The notes under the pieces are model-generated. The model had not been told where the DNA came from. It worked only from the letters and a program-made list of their open reading frames with translations, and made no database searches. Below are positions 11,411-23,121 of a stretch of 64,000 bases of DNA, one piece after another (position 1 is the first letter of the stretch; each line of letters opens with the position of its first letter). The stretch is from Eupeodes corollae (taxonomy: Eukaryota; Arthropoda; Insecta; Diptera; Syrphidae), in NCBI RefSeq assembly GCF_945859685.1, contig NC_079149.1, positions 80,653,073-80,717,072 on the forward strand. The letters run 5' to 3'. The translations under genes were made by a program, and so were the position numbers.

Positions 11411-13921
11411 CTATTGATCAACCTCATCTTGAACAATAATAGGCCTAAGAGATTCTCGTGATGCGGTAATTACAGTATTTGAATTTCCTCGTTTAAGCTT
11501 ATACCGGTCAAAAGGTAATATTCCTACCACTTCAAATACTCCTTGGTATTGAACATCTAACTTGGACTTTCGAATCTGATTGCTTTTATAAACAACTTTC
11601 GTTCCTATTTCTAGCCGTGTTGGCTTAGTTTTGTTTCGATCAAATCTAACCTTCATTTTAGTTGCATTTTCTTTAATATTTTTATCGGCTGATTCTCTTA
11701 TCGAAATTATATCATCATACTCTGGTTCCAAATTTAACTGAGAAAATAAAATCTCAACTTGTGGTGTTCTGCCATTTATTCCTGTTAGTATTTTTAAAGG
11801 TGATAATTTTGTTGTCTTATTAATTGTTGTGTTCAACGTCAGTTGTATTCGACTAAGGTAAGTTGTCCATTCTATGTTTACATCAAAATTAGTTCTTAAA
11901 AGATTTGCAACCGTGTCAACATATCGTTCTACTTGACCATTTGCTCTGCTTATTCCTGGAGCAATCATGTGGTGTTCAATTCCATATGATAAACACATTT
12001 TCTTAAAGTCATCACTTGTAAAATTTGTTCCTTTGTAAGTGATAATTTTTAGAGGCACTCCAAATAAAGTTATAAAATCTTTAATACATTGTATTGTATG
12101 TGATGCTTGCAACGTTTTCAATGGACGTAGAACTATAAATTTGGTAAACGCATCAATGATAATAAGTACATAACGATCAACTCCTTCTGTTTTTGGAGCA
12201 AAAGGACCCATACAGTCGATGTGTATAATATGAAAAGGAATCGGTTGTTTATCAATTGGATGTAACGTTATTTGTTTCTTTCCAGATGGCCTTTTGGCTA
12301 CCAAACAAATTACACATGATTCTATAAATTTTCTGATATTCCTTGCCATCGACGGCATCCAAAAATGTTCTCTCATTTTAAAAATAGTTTTTTCCCAACC
12401 TATATGGCAATTATCTTCATGGTATTTTCTAATAAGAGACAATCGACATTTTTGAGGAACGTATAACTTATTGCCACTTTTATCTTTTCGGTATAAAAGC
12501 CCTCTGACTATAGTGTACTTTGAAATAGCTTCAGTATCTTTATCTCTTACTTGATTCATTAAATCGATTGTCATAGAATCTGTTTGTTGTTCTACTTGCA
12601 ACCAGTTATCTGTTAAACTTGAAAGTCTGTAACAGATTTTAGTGGGTGGATTTCTACTTAGATAATCGACATGTTGAACCATTATCCCCTTGCGATAAAC
12701 TATATCAAATTCAAAATCTTGTAGATAAATCAACCATCGTGCAATTCTTGGCATTAAATCGCGTTTATCTTTTGTAGCTTTTATTGCGTTACAGTCAGTT
12801 ACTAAAGTAAATCGAATACCTAACAAATAAGTTCTAAAATGTTTGATTGCATTAACAACAGCAAGTGTTTCCAACTCGTAACTGTGATATTTTGTCTCAA
12901 AATTCTTAGTAGCTTTACTAAAATATGCTACAACTCGTAATTTATCTTCAATACGATGAAAAAGCACAGCTCCATAACCAAGAGCACTCGCATCTGTGTG
13001 TAATTCTGTTGGTAAATCAGGGTTGAAAATTGTAAGAACAGGTCTTTGCGTTAATTGGTTCACAATATATAACTTAGCTTCTTCACATTCTTGACTCCAA
13101 TCAAATTTAACATCATTTTTAATAAGTACAATGAGTTTTTGCACAAAATGCCCTTCAGGAGTAACAAATGCCGTTTTTTCAATTGAATCTTCAGCTATAG
13201 GAATCTGATAAAATCCCGATGCCATGTCCAAAGACGAAAAATATTTATTCCCAGCTAATTGGTCTAAATGATCATCTATTCTTGGCAATGGATAACCGTC
13301 TTTAATTGTTATTTTATTTGATGTACGAAAATCCACACACATCCGATGTTTACCATTCTACAGGGCTAGCAAAAGGCGAGTAACTATCTCTTATAATATT
13401 ATGTTTTTTTAAATCCGAAATGATGTCCGATAATATTTTTTTTCTGATATTGCCAATTTAAATGGACGATAATTTACCACTGTATCCTTCATCAGGCGAA
13501 TATTAAGGCAACCTGTTCTAACTTTTTTGTCCGGAAAGCCCTCTATCATATAACGAGAATATTTACTTAACATTTTGTTCAAACTTTCACTTTCATTAAC
13601 TGATAATTTAGCCAAAGTGGATGAATCTTCTTTTGAGAGGCAATTCACGATATGTTTTTTTCTTAAAGCTGACCCTTTAGAATCTCCTACTATTTCTAAA
13701 GAACTATCCTTGAGTACTTCTCTTCCAATAATTAAGTCAACATCTAAATGTTCTTTTTCAACAACGTAAAAGGTCACCTCAAATTGAATGTCCTTGAACT
13801 CTACAAGCAATGTCAACTTTTTTGAAAGATTAATAGAATTTTGACTTATTCCTTGGATGGATTGGCTACATGGCTCCATAAATTTTTCATATTTAAAAGC
13901 GATTCTCTCATTTAAGAACAA
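11411..13921 (-). pseudogene. Gypsy pol remnant: protease, RT, RNase H, integrase
   Basis: Protease: the active-site DTGS lies just above 13921, one frame off from the following segment (DVDLIIGREVL). RT N-terminus near 13480-13410, then FSSLDMASGFYQIPIAEDS at about 13240. The RT palm with the YxDD box is deleted: the text jumps from VTPEGHF to the connection domain. RNase H: TELHTDASALGYGAV. Integrase: an HHCC zinc region (HEDNCH...CVIC), first Asp in HIDCMGPF, and NGQVERY near the Glu. The second catalytic Asp is replaced (ITYKGTNF, normally TD). Frameshifts separate the protease, RT start and the rest. Confidence 0.9.
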
Positions 13922-13929
13922 TCTGAACC

Positions 13930-14910
13930 AGTATCAAAAAGACAACCATAGATAATGTTCATTATTTATTACAACATCCGAATAATTTGATTGACATACT
14001 TTGTTACACGCATTAACTTTTATTTTATCCAAACGTTGCTTAGCCCAACATGAATTCTCAACATGACCAGATTTCTTACAAAAATTGCAAAGGTTTTTAT
14101 TTTTATTTGTAACTTCTTTCAATTTAGTATTTGTTGTTATAATATTCGGACAATTAGTCCGAATGTGGCCTAGTTTACCGCAAGCAAAACAATTTTTTTC
14201 AATTTTGATACGTTTACTTGTAGATGCGTAAGAATCCGCAGATCGTTTGAGTGACTCGTGTGAAAATTGATTTTTAGGTTTTTAAAAAACTAGACGTATT
14301 TAAAGTTTCAATACGCCTTGAAGAATTACTTATTGAGGATAAATGATCAATAAGGCTCTGAACATTGTTTGGCATAACAAAAGTTAACGAATTTCTTAAA
14401 CTTAAATCAGTTATACAACCAATAACAATTCGAACTATCATATCTTCAGGAATTTCAAATGGTAACTGGTGAATTTGAGCAATTTTTTCCATGACAAAAT
14501 CGTTGTATGAGGTGGCTTCACAACTTTCAAAATTCGCCACCTTCTTCAAAACTGCGACAACATTTATACCACTTGCAAAGGTATAGATCAACGACGAACG
14601 TAAATCTACCCATTGATAATGCTGAAACCAATATTTTTCAAACCACGTTTTAGCTCTTCCCAATAATGCAGATTGAATTCATGGTATAATATCAAAATCT
14701 TCCAAACTGTCTCGTTCAACCCTCAAATCCACATCTTCACACCATTTCTTAATATCTACACGAGAACGATCAGGGTCGAAGACAGGAAACCCAGTTATTA
14801 TTTTTTGTCTATCATTATCTTTGACTAATCGAATAATATCTCCTACTGCTTTTAAATTGATTAAATTTTGCTGATCGTATTCATTTTGTTTTATTTATTT
14901 TTAAACACAG
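13930..14910 (-). pseudogene. Gypsy gag remnant with two zinc knuckles
   Basis: Capsid-like segment at 14663-14274 (MGRAKTWFEKYWFQHYQ), with the frame extending upstream to about 14900 past an in-frame stop near 14680. Downstream are two CX2CX4HX4C knuckles in order: CFACGKLGHIRTNC (about 14190-14148) and CNFCKKSGHVENSC (about 14100-14060). Stops and shifts break the frame. Confidence 0.85.
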
Positions 14911-15149
14911 AACTGGACAGGACTGAACTGGACAAATAAAAATATACGAAAAAAAAATAAAAAATTATTTATCTTTTCTATCTTGAAAAAAATGTTCTTC
15001 TTTTTTTTTCATTTTTAAACTCCAAATACCTGGGCTGTTCTTCCAATTATTTCTTTAGAAATATCTGGAAATTTTTCCTCAGCAACAATTCTGTCTTGAA
15101 TTTTCTTTAGGATCCCAATAATCAAAATTCTTCTTCTGGCTTAGGATGT

Positions 15150-15162
15150 ATCCCACTTCTGA
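15150..15162 (-). promoter_or_regulatory. Probable primer binding site (tRNA-Leu type)
   Basis: The minus strand directly after the 5' LTR reads TCAGAAGTGGGAT, complementary to an insect tRNA-Leu acceptor stem a few bases in from the CCA end. The tRNA match is from memory. Confidence 0.5.
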
Positions 15163-15416
15163 TGAAAGGGCCAAGAAGGACTTTTATAATAAATTATGTA
15201 TAATTAAAAGGGCTATTAAAATGTCTATGTCGTATTCCAATCACAAGGACTTGCTTCTAGAAAAGCTACGGTGAGAATCGTTTCACTTTTCTCTAGACGA
15301 AAATTATTTATTGTTTTTGTTTCATTTTCAAACAATCCTTAACGACGCTTTCAAAGCTTATCGATCTGCTAATAACAAATTTACAAAGTGTTAATTTTGA
15401 ATATCTTTATCTATCA
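15163..15416 (-). repeat. 5' LTR of Gypsy element
   Basis: Partner of 10197-10464. The coding strand is minus, so this is the upstream LTR that would carry the promoter. Confidence 0.92.
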
Positions 15417-15479
15417 TATATATTTCACTAAACATTAAAAAAAAATAACATTTATGAGTAAACACGAATTTATTTTCTA

Positions 15480-16330
15480 TACAAAACTAGCAAACCCGGC
15501 AAACTCCGTTTCGACACCAGATGGCATCGTTTTTTGTAACATTTCGTTTTGGGAGAGTTCAAAAACTCCGTTGGACAATTTACTACATCATCGGAATTTG
15601 TTATGAAATCAACCGATTTTGTATGTCACCAAATCGCCAGCTATTTTTGATTCAATGGTGAAATACAGTGCGTGTACATCGGCGAGAATTGCTCGTTGAC
15701 TTAACCAAGCATAATTCTGGGAAAACATTTTCAATAAGAGCTAATTGAGAGACTACAAATCGGTAAAAGTCGTTGTAGGAGTAATTAATCCAGTAATTGT
15801 CGCATCAACTGGCGCTTTTCCATTTCCAACAGATAACAATTGTTTGGAAAATTGTGCAGCACTTTGATCATTTTGAAGTTAAACTCTCATATTAATAGTA
15901 GTTAGCGATAATGTTTTTACGCTATTCCACAAAAGTGATACCTTTAGGCAAGCATTCAATTCATCTGCTGGCGTTAGATCCAAAGGACGTCATGTGAAAG
16001 CAGTTATTGTATTCAAGGATGTGTTGAAGAAAATGGTTGGAATCGGGATCACTTCCATCGAACAAGTGGATGTGATGGCGTAAGTAATGGATCCAGTTTG
16101 ACATTTTCACTTGCGCAACACAATCCAACCGTTTCTCTTTTGAACTTTAACGCATTGGTCCAATATCTAAATAATTGTCATCATCACTATAGTTCGCAGT
16201 GGGATCATATTGGAATGCCAAGCGATTGCACGATGCCAATGATCTTCGTATGCTCACGCGTTGTTGTAATCGGGCGTTTTGTCTTAACATATTTTGCCTT
16301 TCTTCGCTTAAGTTCTGTGAATACGCATTT
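15480..16330 (-). pseudogene. Helitron helicase remnants
   Basis: Minus-strand fragments follow the order of Rep/helicase proteins of insect Helitrons. First comes an N-terminal block near 16310-16150 (LSEERQNMLRQNARL, LAFQYDPTANY), then a block with CCASENVKL. A helicase C-terminal part near 15640-15500 reads YKSVDFITNSDDVVNCPTEF and LNSP. The central Rep and helicase domains are missing and stops abound. No TC start or CTRR hairpin end was found, so the boundaries are approximate. Confidence 0.7.
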
Positions 16331-16337
16331 TGCTGGC

Positions 16338-16374
16338 TTGCATGTATTTTGCGGCGGCCGCAAAATACATGCAA
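16338..16374. repeat. Perfect 37-bp palindrome
   Basis: Two 18-bp arms, TTGCATGTATTTTGCGGC and its exact reverse complement, are separated by a single G. The centre creates a NotI-type GCGGCCGC. It borders the Helitron fragment. Confidence 0.97.
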
Positions 16375-16450
16375 TATTCTACGTGACATTATACCAAATT
16401 TGCTCAGAATGTGTAATACAGAATTGTATATAAGTGGATTTGGGGTCAAC

Positions 16451-17589
16451 CAAATTTTTCACTTTTTTCTTAAATTGCTCTATGATAAACAAAAACACTC
16501 ACTAATTTTTTTTTAAAGTCGTTTTTGCATTTTCTTCATATTATCTTTAAAACAAACGTTAGTTGAATTCGATATCTCTGACGTTTCTTGAGATATGGGT
16601 GACTAGTAAAAGGTTCCCAAAAGTAAGCTTTGGTTTAGAATATAGGGTCCTTGAAACGTCAAAAATTTTAAAATTTTCAATTCCACGATTTGAAACTTTC
16701 ACAATAGCTTCCTGAATTTTGTCTGCTTTAAACCTCACGGAGCCCGAACCCTTTCCAACGAAACCGTGAAAATCGGTTCGTGCGTTCTGGAGTTATAGCG
16801 TCAGGAAAGAAAACCCGAATTATTTTTATTTAATAGACAATAAATAACAAAAGAAAGATTATTAAAGATTTCAGAGAACTTAAGGGGAGACCAAGTGGAA
16901 ACTGAAACTGCTTCGGATGCTTGATTGTCTGCTGACGCTGGCTCGAAATTGGCATCAGCTCGAAGAACTTTATTCGAACAATCTGTCATGATTTCTACCC
17001 CATCTACGTTGTTATACTTACTGTTTCCTATCTGTCGATTAAATCATTGCGCTTGGAATTCACTAGAGGCGTCTTAAAAGTATTCGTAAAGACCACACTA
17101 GATGTATTATGTTTTCCATGGGTAAAATAAATCAATTTATGTTTGATCGAGATCTTTCAAAGAACAAATTTACCCTTCTTTTTCACTCCATGGGGTAAAA
17201 TAATTTTATTTATCTGCAGAACTTGACTTTTCGGTAGATTTATCCCCCTTTACAATACACAAAAATGTTTAGATAGAAATTTGACAGCTGTACCACTGGT
17301 TTTAACACGTAATACAAAATAATTCCAACCGTGTTACATGCGTCACAAAAAAAATCATTTTTTGAAGGAAATCTGAATTTACCCATGGAAAATCTCATTA
17401 GAGCCACAATTTATTCCTTATACCCGGTCAGTATCGATATTAAATTAAAATATTTAATCAATTTCAAGTCAATGCTACTTATAGTAGAAATTGGCAATTC
17501 AAAACATGACCAGATCCGTTAGAAGACAAATTATAAACTTAGCTTAATTTTAATGAATCTGATTTAAAATCTCGAAAATAAATATAAAT
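16451..17589. other. Non-coding stretch
   Basis: No gene recognised. Weak inverted similarity around CCATGGGTAAA near 17115 and TTTACCCATGG near 17377 could be the ends of a degenerate MITE, but I could not define it. Confidence 0.4.
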
Positions 17590-17836
17590 CAGCATAGAAG
17601 TGTTCATATATGCTTTTCGCCCCGATGTAATGGTTGGGCTCATCATGATCAACAAAATTTATCTTCTTTGAAGACTTGTAGCAACTATATAATTCGCAGT
17701 TGCTCTATGTAACTCGTATTATATGGAATCTCGATTTATTCGGGAAAATATGCGTCGAGACAAGGTGTAATGGTTATCTTTTGATGAGCCCAACCACTAC
17801 ATCGGGGCGAACACATATATGAATACTTCTATGCTG
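17590..17836. mobile_element. MITE with about 56-bp terminal inverted repeats
   Basis: The left arm (17590-17645, CAGCATAGAAGTGTTCATAT...) and right arm (17782-17836, ...ATACTTCTATGCTG) are inverted copies with only a few mismatches, including CGCCCCGATGTA and GGTTGGGCTCATCA. The core of about 136 bp is non-coding. CAG...CTG ends fit hAT or CACTA relatives, but I saw no target-site duplication. Confidence 0.85.
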
Positions 17837-18378
17837 GTTTGTATATATTTTTGTGATTTTAAATCATATTAATTAAAATAAACGGTGTTCAGGAAAGAAC
17901 AATTCGACTTTTAACAGTCAAATATTTCTTAATTTTAGTGATTTTGTGTCAAATTTTTGATAACAAAACGAGACAGCATACAGGTACCTCTAACGTTTTA
18001 CACTTTTTGCATTTGATGTCTGTAATATTTCATAGAGACATGTTAATTGTTATAATTTATTTAAAAACAATTCATTTAAATTGGTTAAATTAACAAAATC
18101 TCATACAATTTTGAATTACGAATGGATTTCGTCACATGATTTCTCGAATTTCGTAAAAGTTTCCGATTACTTTGAAATTAGTGATACACTGAATTTTATC
18201 AACTACTCGTAGGTTCCAAAAATCAAGTAAATTAATTCAAAATCTAAATTGAAAATGGAGTGAAATTGTTTTCGGGGTTCTATCATAACATAACTTAGAA
18301 TACTTTTAGGAATCACTTCAATTGAAATTAAAGCAGCTGACATACATTTATATTTAATCCGGTCAATAATTAATTCCG

Positions 18379-19560
18379 TTGATTGACATAATTTGTACAA
18401 TTAGAAATATTAGAAATGAATGGAAAATAGTGAATAGTATACTTAATAAATCTCAGTGCAAAAAACAACCATCTGTTGTTAATGGTCGTTTGGTCTTAGA
18501 TAAAATTGCAATTGCTAATACATTCAATGAATACTTTTCAACGATCTCACTCAATCTACTAGCTAGTTCTAGTCACCCATCTTGCACACTTTGCAGTCCA
18601 TTCAGTAATGAACCTTCTCAAAGCCAAAGTTTTGTGTTTGAGCCTATATCTAGTTTAGAGATTCTAAAGTTAATTGGCATTTTAAAAACTTCAAACTCTT
18701 CTGGTTATGATGGTATTTCAAATGTTTGTTTGAAAAATGTAGCATGTTTTATAATTGATGTTTTGGCACATATCTTTAACAAAAGTATTTTTTCTAGAGT
18801 ATTTCAGGTTGCTCTTAAATGTGCCAATATCTTGCCACTTTTCAAGAAAGGAGCAACTAATGATCTGGGTTACTATAGGTACATATCACTCTTGCCCTCG
18901 ATAAGTAAGATTTCTGAAAAAGCTGTAAGAAATAGAATGGTGAGCTTTTTAAAGAGAACACAATTTTTCAGTGATGTTCAGTTAAGGTTTTCAAAGCAAT
19001 AAATCAACCGAAGATGCGTTGTTACATTTCTGTTCTCTAATATTTGTAAGTCTTGATAGAAAAAAGAATACAGCCGGATTGTTTGTTGACATTTCAAAAG
19101 CCTTTGACATGGTTAATCACGAAATGTTGATGAGCAAACTTGAAAGTCCTGGGTTTCGAGGATTCATTAGTGATTGGTTAAGATTTTATTTAAATTTAAG
19201 AGCCCAGAGAGTGAAATTTTATGGTATTAGGACTGATATACAGACATTCGGTTTGGGAGTTCCACAAGATTCGGGTTTAGGACCAATATTTTTGTTTGGT
19301 ATACATTAATTCTATATTCAGTTTGCCTTTTAAGGGTTCTCTGACAACCTTTGCAGATTATGTTGGTTTTTCGTATGGTACAGATAATTGTCTGAATCTT
19401 ATATCGGCTATAAATTGGGATCTCAGCTTGTTAAAAATTTTGGTTGGCAGAGCACAAATTGATAGTTAGTTCTAAAACCAAGATAATGTTTTTCAGTTTG
19501 TCTGACCAAAAGATAGTTGATGTTGTCCAAAATTCAAGCTTTTTAACTGCACCTGTAATC
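18379..19560 (+). mobile_element. LINE reverse transcriptase fragment
   Basis: Frame 18379-19002 carries RT motifs (KTSNSSGYDGISN, NILPLFKKGATND). Frame 19019-19309 continues with GLFVDISKAFDMVNHEML and GVPQDSGLGP, after a frameshift near 19003. A degenerate catalytic box (TFADYVGF for FADD) follows near 19350. It is truncated at both ends; no endonuclease was seen upstream. Confidence 0.88.
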
Positions 19561-19748
19561 CTATGGTTACTTCCATAACATCTACGGATTCCATGAGCTG
19601 TAGTAATAAATGCTTTAAATTAGAAATAGTTATTGAATTAAAGTATTAATATTCTTTTATTTAAATTTAAATTAGTTTATAGTTTTCAGAAAAAAAATAA
19701 AACTAATATTATATACTTAATAGGAACAAATAGTTTATTTAATAAATT

Positions 19749-20189
19749 TTATGTTAACATTTTTATTTCATTTATAGGCCAAAGTCTACATAAAACTCTA
19801 CTTTGAACAAGGCCTTCAGGCACCGATCCGTAGAATCTAGAATCCGTACTATTAGATTTGTTGTCACCTTCCACCCACACCTGACCTTTGGGTACATAAG
19901 CTACAATTTTCTTTGGAACAGATCGTGGTGTTCTTTTGCAATCATTTTCGCTGTCCTCAAGGCCATTTACATTAACTTCATGATTTAGCCTCCCAGAGTA
20001 GGAATCTGATGTTGTTACCTTATCGCCAGCCATTCCAATGACTCGTTTACAGATATGCACACTTGGATTTGTTGGACATTTGGCAATAATTATATCACCT
20101 CTAGATATATTTGAAAATCTTGGTGATATCCTTTCGGTAAGCAAAATGTCATTCGAATAAAGAGTTGGCTCCATTGAAGGACCATTGCA
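19749..20189 (-). CDS. IMMP1L: IMMP1L exon 2 (catalytic domain)
   Basis: 146 codons from CNGPSMEPT to the TAA at 19749-19751. Contains both catalytic residues of the Ser/Lys dyad. Confidence 0.95.
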   Translation of the reverse strand, partial: CNGPSMEPTLYSNDILLTERISPRFSNISRGDIIIAKCPTNPSVHICKRVIGMAGDKVTTSDSYSGRLNHEVNVNGLEDSENDCKRTPRSVPKKIVAYVPKGQVWVEGDNKSNSTDSRFYGSVPEGLVQSRVLCRLWPINEIKMLT

Positions 20190-20352
20190 CTACAAAAAGA
20201 AATGATATCTTTGCATTGTTTAGAAGTTGGAATGGTCAAAAACAACTTACAATGACAACATCTCCGAGGTACTCAAATGTACAATGAGTTACACACCCGT
20301 ATATTATAACTTTGCGTGTAAATCCCAGAATTCTTGAAATCCATAATGTCAT
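19749..20352 (-). CDS. IMMP1L: Mitochondrial inner membrane protease subunit 1
   Basis: Signal-peptidase-type (S26) serine protease of the inner membrane that trims intermembrane-space sorting signals of imported proteins. Two exons, 20352-20251 and 20189-19749, are joined in phase 0 across a 61-bp intron and give 180 residues, close to the usual 165-180. The Ser nucleophile lies in GPSMEPTLYS and the Lys general base in CKRVIGMAGD; VPKGQVWVEGDN and DSRFYGSVPEGLV are family signatures. The start at 20352 (MTLWISRIL) puts one hydrophobic segment near the N-terminus, as in IMP1. An upstream in-frame ATG (20457) would add 35 residues and looks less likely. AATAAA lies about 10 nt past the stop (19734-19739, minus strand). 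Confidence 0.95.
20251..20352 (-). CDS. IMMP1L: IMMP1L exon 1
   Basis: 34 codons from MTLWISRIL to LGDVVI, holding the membrane anchor. The donor is GTAAGT. Confidence 0.9.
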
Positions 20353-20457
20353 ATTAGGAAATACAATATTTTTATTTTCAATCAAAATCAAAACCAAAAC
20401 CAAAAACACTCTATATAAAGATATAAACCTTCGGTTGCCGGCTTGGACTGTCAACAA

Positions 20458-21864
20458 GCCAAAGTGACAGCTGATTTATTAGTTGGTTCAATGTGTGCTT
20501 GACATTTGTGCCCAAAACCCAATTAGTTAATTTTTTATGAATGTGAAAAATTCTTATTGGAATTTGCATCTTTTATCGATATAACAAATACAATAAAACA
20601 AATAGGTTTTGCAGGGTGATCCGTAAGAAGGATTTATATATTCATGTAGGGTGTTTTTGATGAAACTCTACTCTTTATTTCTTCTTTTAAGGGTTAGAGA
20701 ATAGAGAGTAATCGATAGTGTATCTGTATAGTTCTCAGTGATTTGGAAAAAAGTTCTCTTTAAAGATTTTAAGGAAAAAAGTTTTAAGTAACAACTTACC
20801 ATTTTGTTGTTGAAAATTTTACCTTATCGATCTTTAATCCCACAAAGATTTTTTTTGAATAAAATAAAAAATTATGTTTAAAAGCGAAACGAATTGTTCC
20901 ACTGATTTATGTTCCAATTCCATTGACAGATTTCTGTCACTAAACATTTTTTCGGTGAATTTCAATTAGGAAATTCAATGATAGAAATTTTTAATGATTG
21001 ATTAATGATGAAAACCAATAAAAGTTATACTGGTCGGTTAATGTCTCGACTGGTAATCGGTTCGATCATCGTAGTTTGTCATGTTGAATAGACAAACACT
21101 TAAGATAAAACGTCAAGCCACACGTCAATCAAGTACAAGTACAACCACCATTTTGAAATGCCTTAGTTCTATGAGTTGATATGTGTTTTACATAGTTGTA
21201 TCGTGTTAACTACTTTAAATGTGGAACTGTGGATTTTCGCATAATTTGACTTTTCTTTCACATGAGCTTTATTTCTATTTCCAGACAGCGACGAATTGTC
21301 AATTTATAAGTACCCTTTTCAACGAACAGAATAAGAGTGGTATAATTTTGAGGTTGAGTTGAGCGCAAACAATTAATTCGTTGCAGTGTGGATGGTATGT
21401 GGAACGCGAATAGAGTTTGACAGTTCGCAGCAAACACGCTGCAATTCGTTACTACCGAATTGTTCTCACAAAATTGTCTTATTATAGAGAACAAAATGCA
21501 AATTTTATTATCATAACATAAGTGTGAATTGGTTTCTTATAATTTAAATGTGTTTTTGTTTGAAATTAACTTTTTGAAATATGTAAAATCAAGTTAGTTC
21601 GTCCATTCGTTCATTCATTGTTCGCTCTCATGTGCAAGGCTCTTAACACATTTGAAGTTGTGTACACATATTGAGTTGGAAACATTTCTCTTTAAAAATT
21701 TGTCGACTCTCATTGTACATATATGGTTTTGTAATTAGAGGTTTAATTTTGAACCTTGCTGTCACTTTTGAAACTGTTATGTTTTGACATTTGACAAATA
21801 AATTTACTACAAAAATTCAGTTTTACATTAAAAACTTCCTGACTGTGTTATTTCTTGAAAGGGT
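20458..21864. other. Intergenic sequence with one dispersed repeat
   Basis: No gene recognised. About 20875-21025 matches 55250-55460 (shared GTTCCACTGATTTATGTTCC-type text and the GATGAAAACCA block), so it is a dispersed, probably MITE-like repeat. Confidence 0.5.
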
Positions 21865-22600
21865 TATTATCTTCCTATAGAAATATATTGTAATAGGTCC
21901 ATTTGTCGAATTAAAAATGTTGACATTCCTTGACCTTTCAAGGTCCCTAAAATCTAAATAAAGGAGAGATGTGTGTGGGAGTGTTGGTCCATACGTCCAT
22001 ACGTTCGTTAACGTCGTAAATATCTCAATAACCGAGATATCAACTTCAAATTAATTTTGGTATACCTACAGATAATAAAACAGAATGATGCAAAAAGGAC
22101 TCTCACAAAATTGAGCGGGTGTTTTTTTTACCATAACAATTTTAATAAAAATAAAAGTGAACATTTGTATTAAGCCAAAATATCTCAAGCAATAACGCTA
22201 GCGATTTGAATTAAATTGTATATACCAAACGACTTGACGTGATACCAAACAAATACAATTTTGAACACCAAATCAATTGACAGTTTTTCTTATAAATACA
22301 AAAACAAACTGACAAACAAAATTGTCACCTCGAATACTTTACGAAAAAAACTGACTTTATCTCCAAAATAACTGTATTCAACGAAGAAAAACGTTTTTGA
22401 TATCTACTCAAATTTTGAGAAAAAACAAATTGACAATTTTTTTACAAAAAATAAAAACATTAACAATAGCTTCAAACTAATTTCCTCTTGTAAAATATAT
22501 AGTTTTTAACATTAAACAGTCAGGTTTTCATAAAAATTAAAATCTACAAAAAAGAGTAGTACGTAAAATGTTTAAAAACTGATGTTTTAGGAAAATTCAA
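21865..22600. repeat. Dispersed repeat family A, copy 1
   Basis: Collinear with 39035-40010: a TTATCTTCC..ATAG start, GGTCC(C)ATTTGTC, a pyrimidine-alternating CATACGTCCATACGTTCG tract, GATATC..ACTTCAAAT and TTTTTTACCATA..A, then a series of AATTGAC..TTTTTTACAAAAAA units. Non-coding. Confidence 0.8.
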
Positions 22601-22650
22601 TTTGTATTTGTATAGACTTGCTCTACAATCGTTTCAAGATCTTAAAGATA

Positions 22651-22866
22651 CAGGGTCCAGCAAAAAAATCTCCCATATTTTAAAAGGCAATGACAAATAA
22701 ATAAACCATTTACAGGAAAAATGTGATTGTTTTTTTTTTTTTTATTTAATACCATGCCATTACATTACATACAATAATTACTTAGTTTAAAACATTACCA
22801 TTTTATCTTTAAATAGCTTTAAATATAAACGTCTGAAAATACGGGAGTTTTTTTTGCCGTACCCTG
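22651..22866. mobile_element. Tc1/mariner-type MITE (216 bp)
   Basis: Inverted termini of about 34 bp: CAGGGTCCAGCAAAAAAATC at the left and its near-complement ending ...TTTGCCGTACCCTG at the right. TA flanks both ends (22649-22650 and 22867-22868). The core is non-coding. Confidence 0.88.
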
Positions 22867-23121
22867 TATAATCGAATATGCAATTTCGAAAAAGGGACAC
22901 CTCTCACAATTTAAAATGTTAAGGAATTGAAGAAAACTGGTAATCTTTCAAACTAGTGCATACATTTTATTTTTTTGTATGTACAGGCGATGACGTTTAT
23001 ATTAGAATCAATATCAGAGATGTGCTGTTTTCGATCTTAGGCCGTGTGTGAATTGCGTTAAAATGTGTGTTGAAATTTAACCAGCGTTAAAATTTGACAC
23101 TAATGAGGTGTGAGACCCTAT

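Larger units (their letters stand above)
10197..15416 (-). mobile_element. Ty3/Gypsy LTR retrotransposon, decayed (mdg3/Micropia-like)
   Basis: Two related LTRs (268 and 254 bp, TG...CA ends) bracket minus-strand gag, protease, RT, RNase H and integrase. The flanking 4-bp duplication is TATA (10193-10196 and 15417-15420). The LTRs differ by a 14-bp indel and several substitutions, so this is not a recent insertion. There is no env. The RNase H/integrase wording (DLMPRIARWLIYLQDFEFDI) suggests the mdg3/Micropia/Blastopia branch; that placement is from memory. It is inactive: gag, protease and RT are broken. Confidence 0.93.

Noticed and set aside
16098..16516. Overlapping ORFs on both strands around the palindrome
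   Set aside because: Mirror-image peptides (HVFCGGRKIHA and HVFCGRRKIHA) come from the palindrome; only the minus-strand Helitron text is meaningful.
21258..21494. 78-codon minus-strand ORF
   Set aside because: No recognisable motif or splice support.
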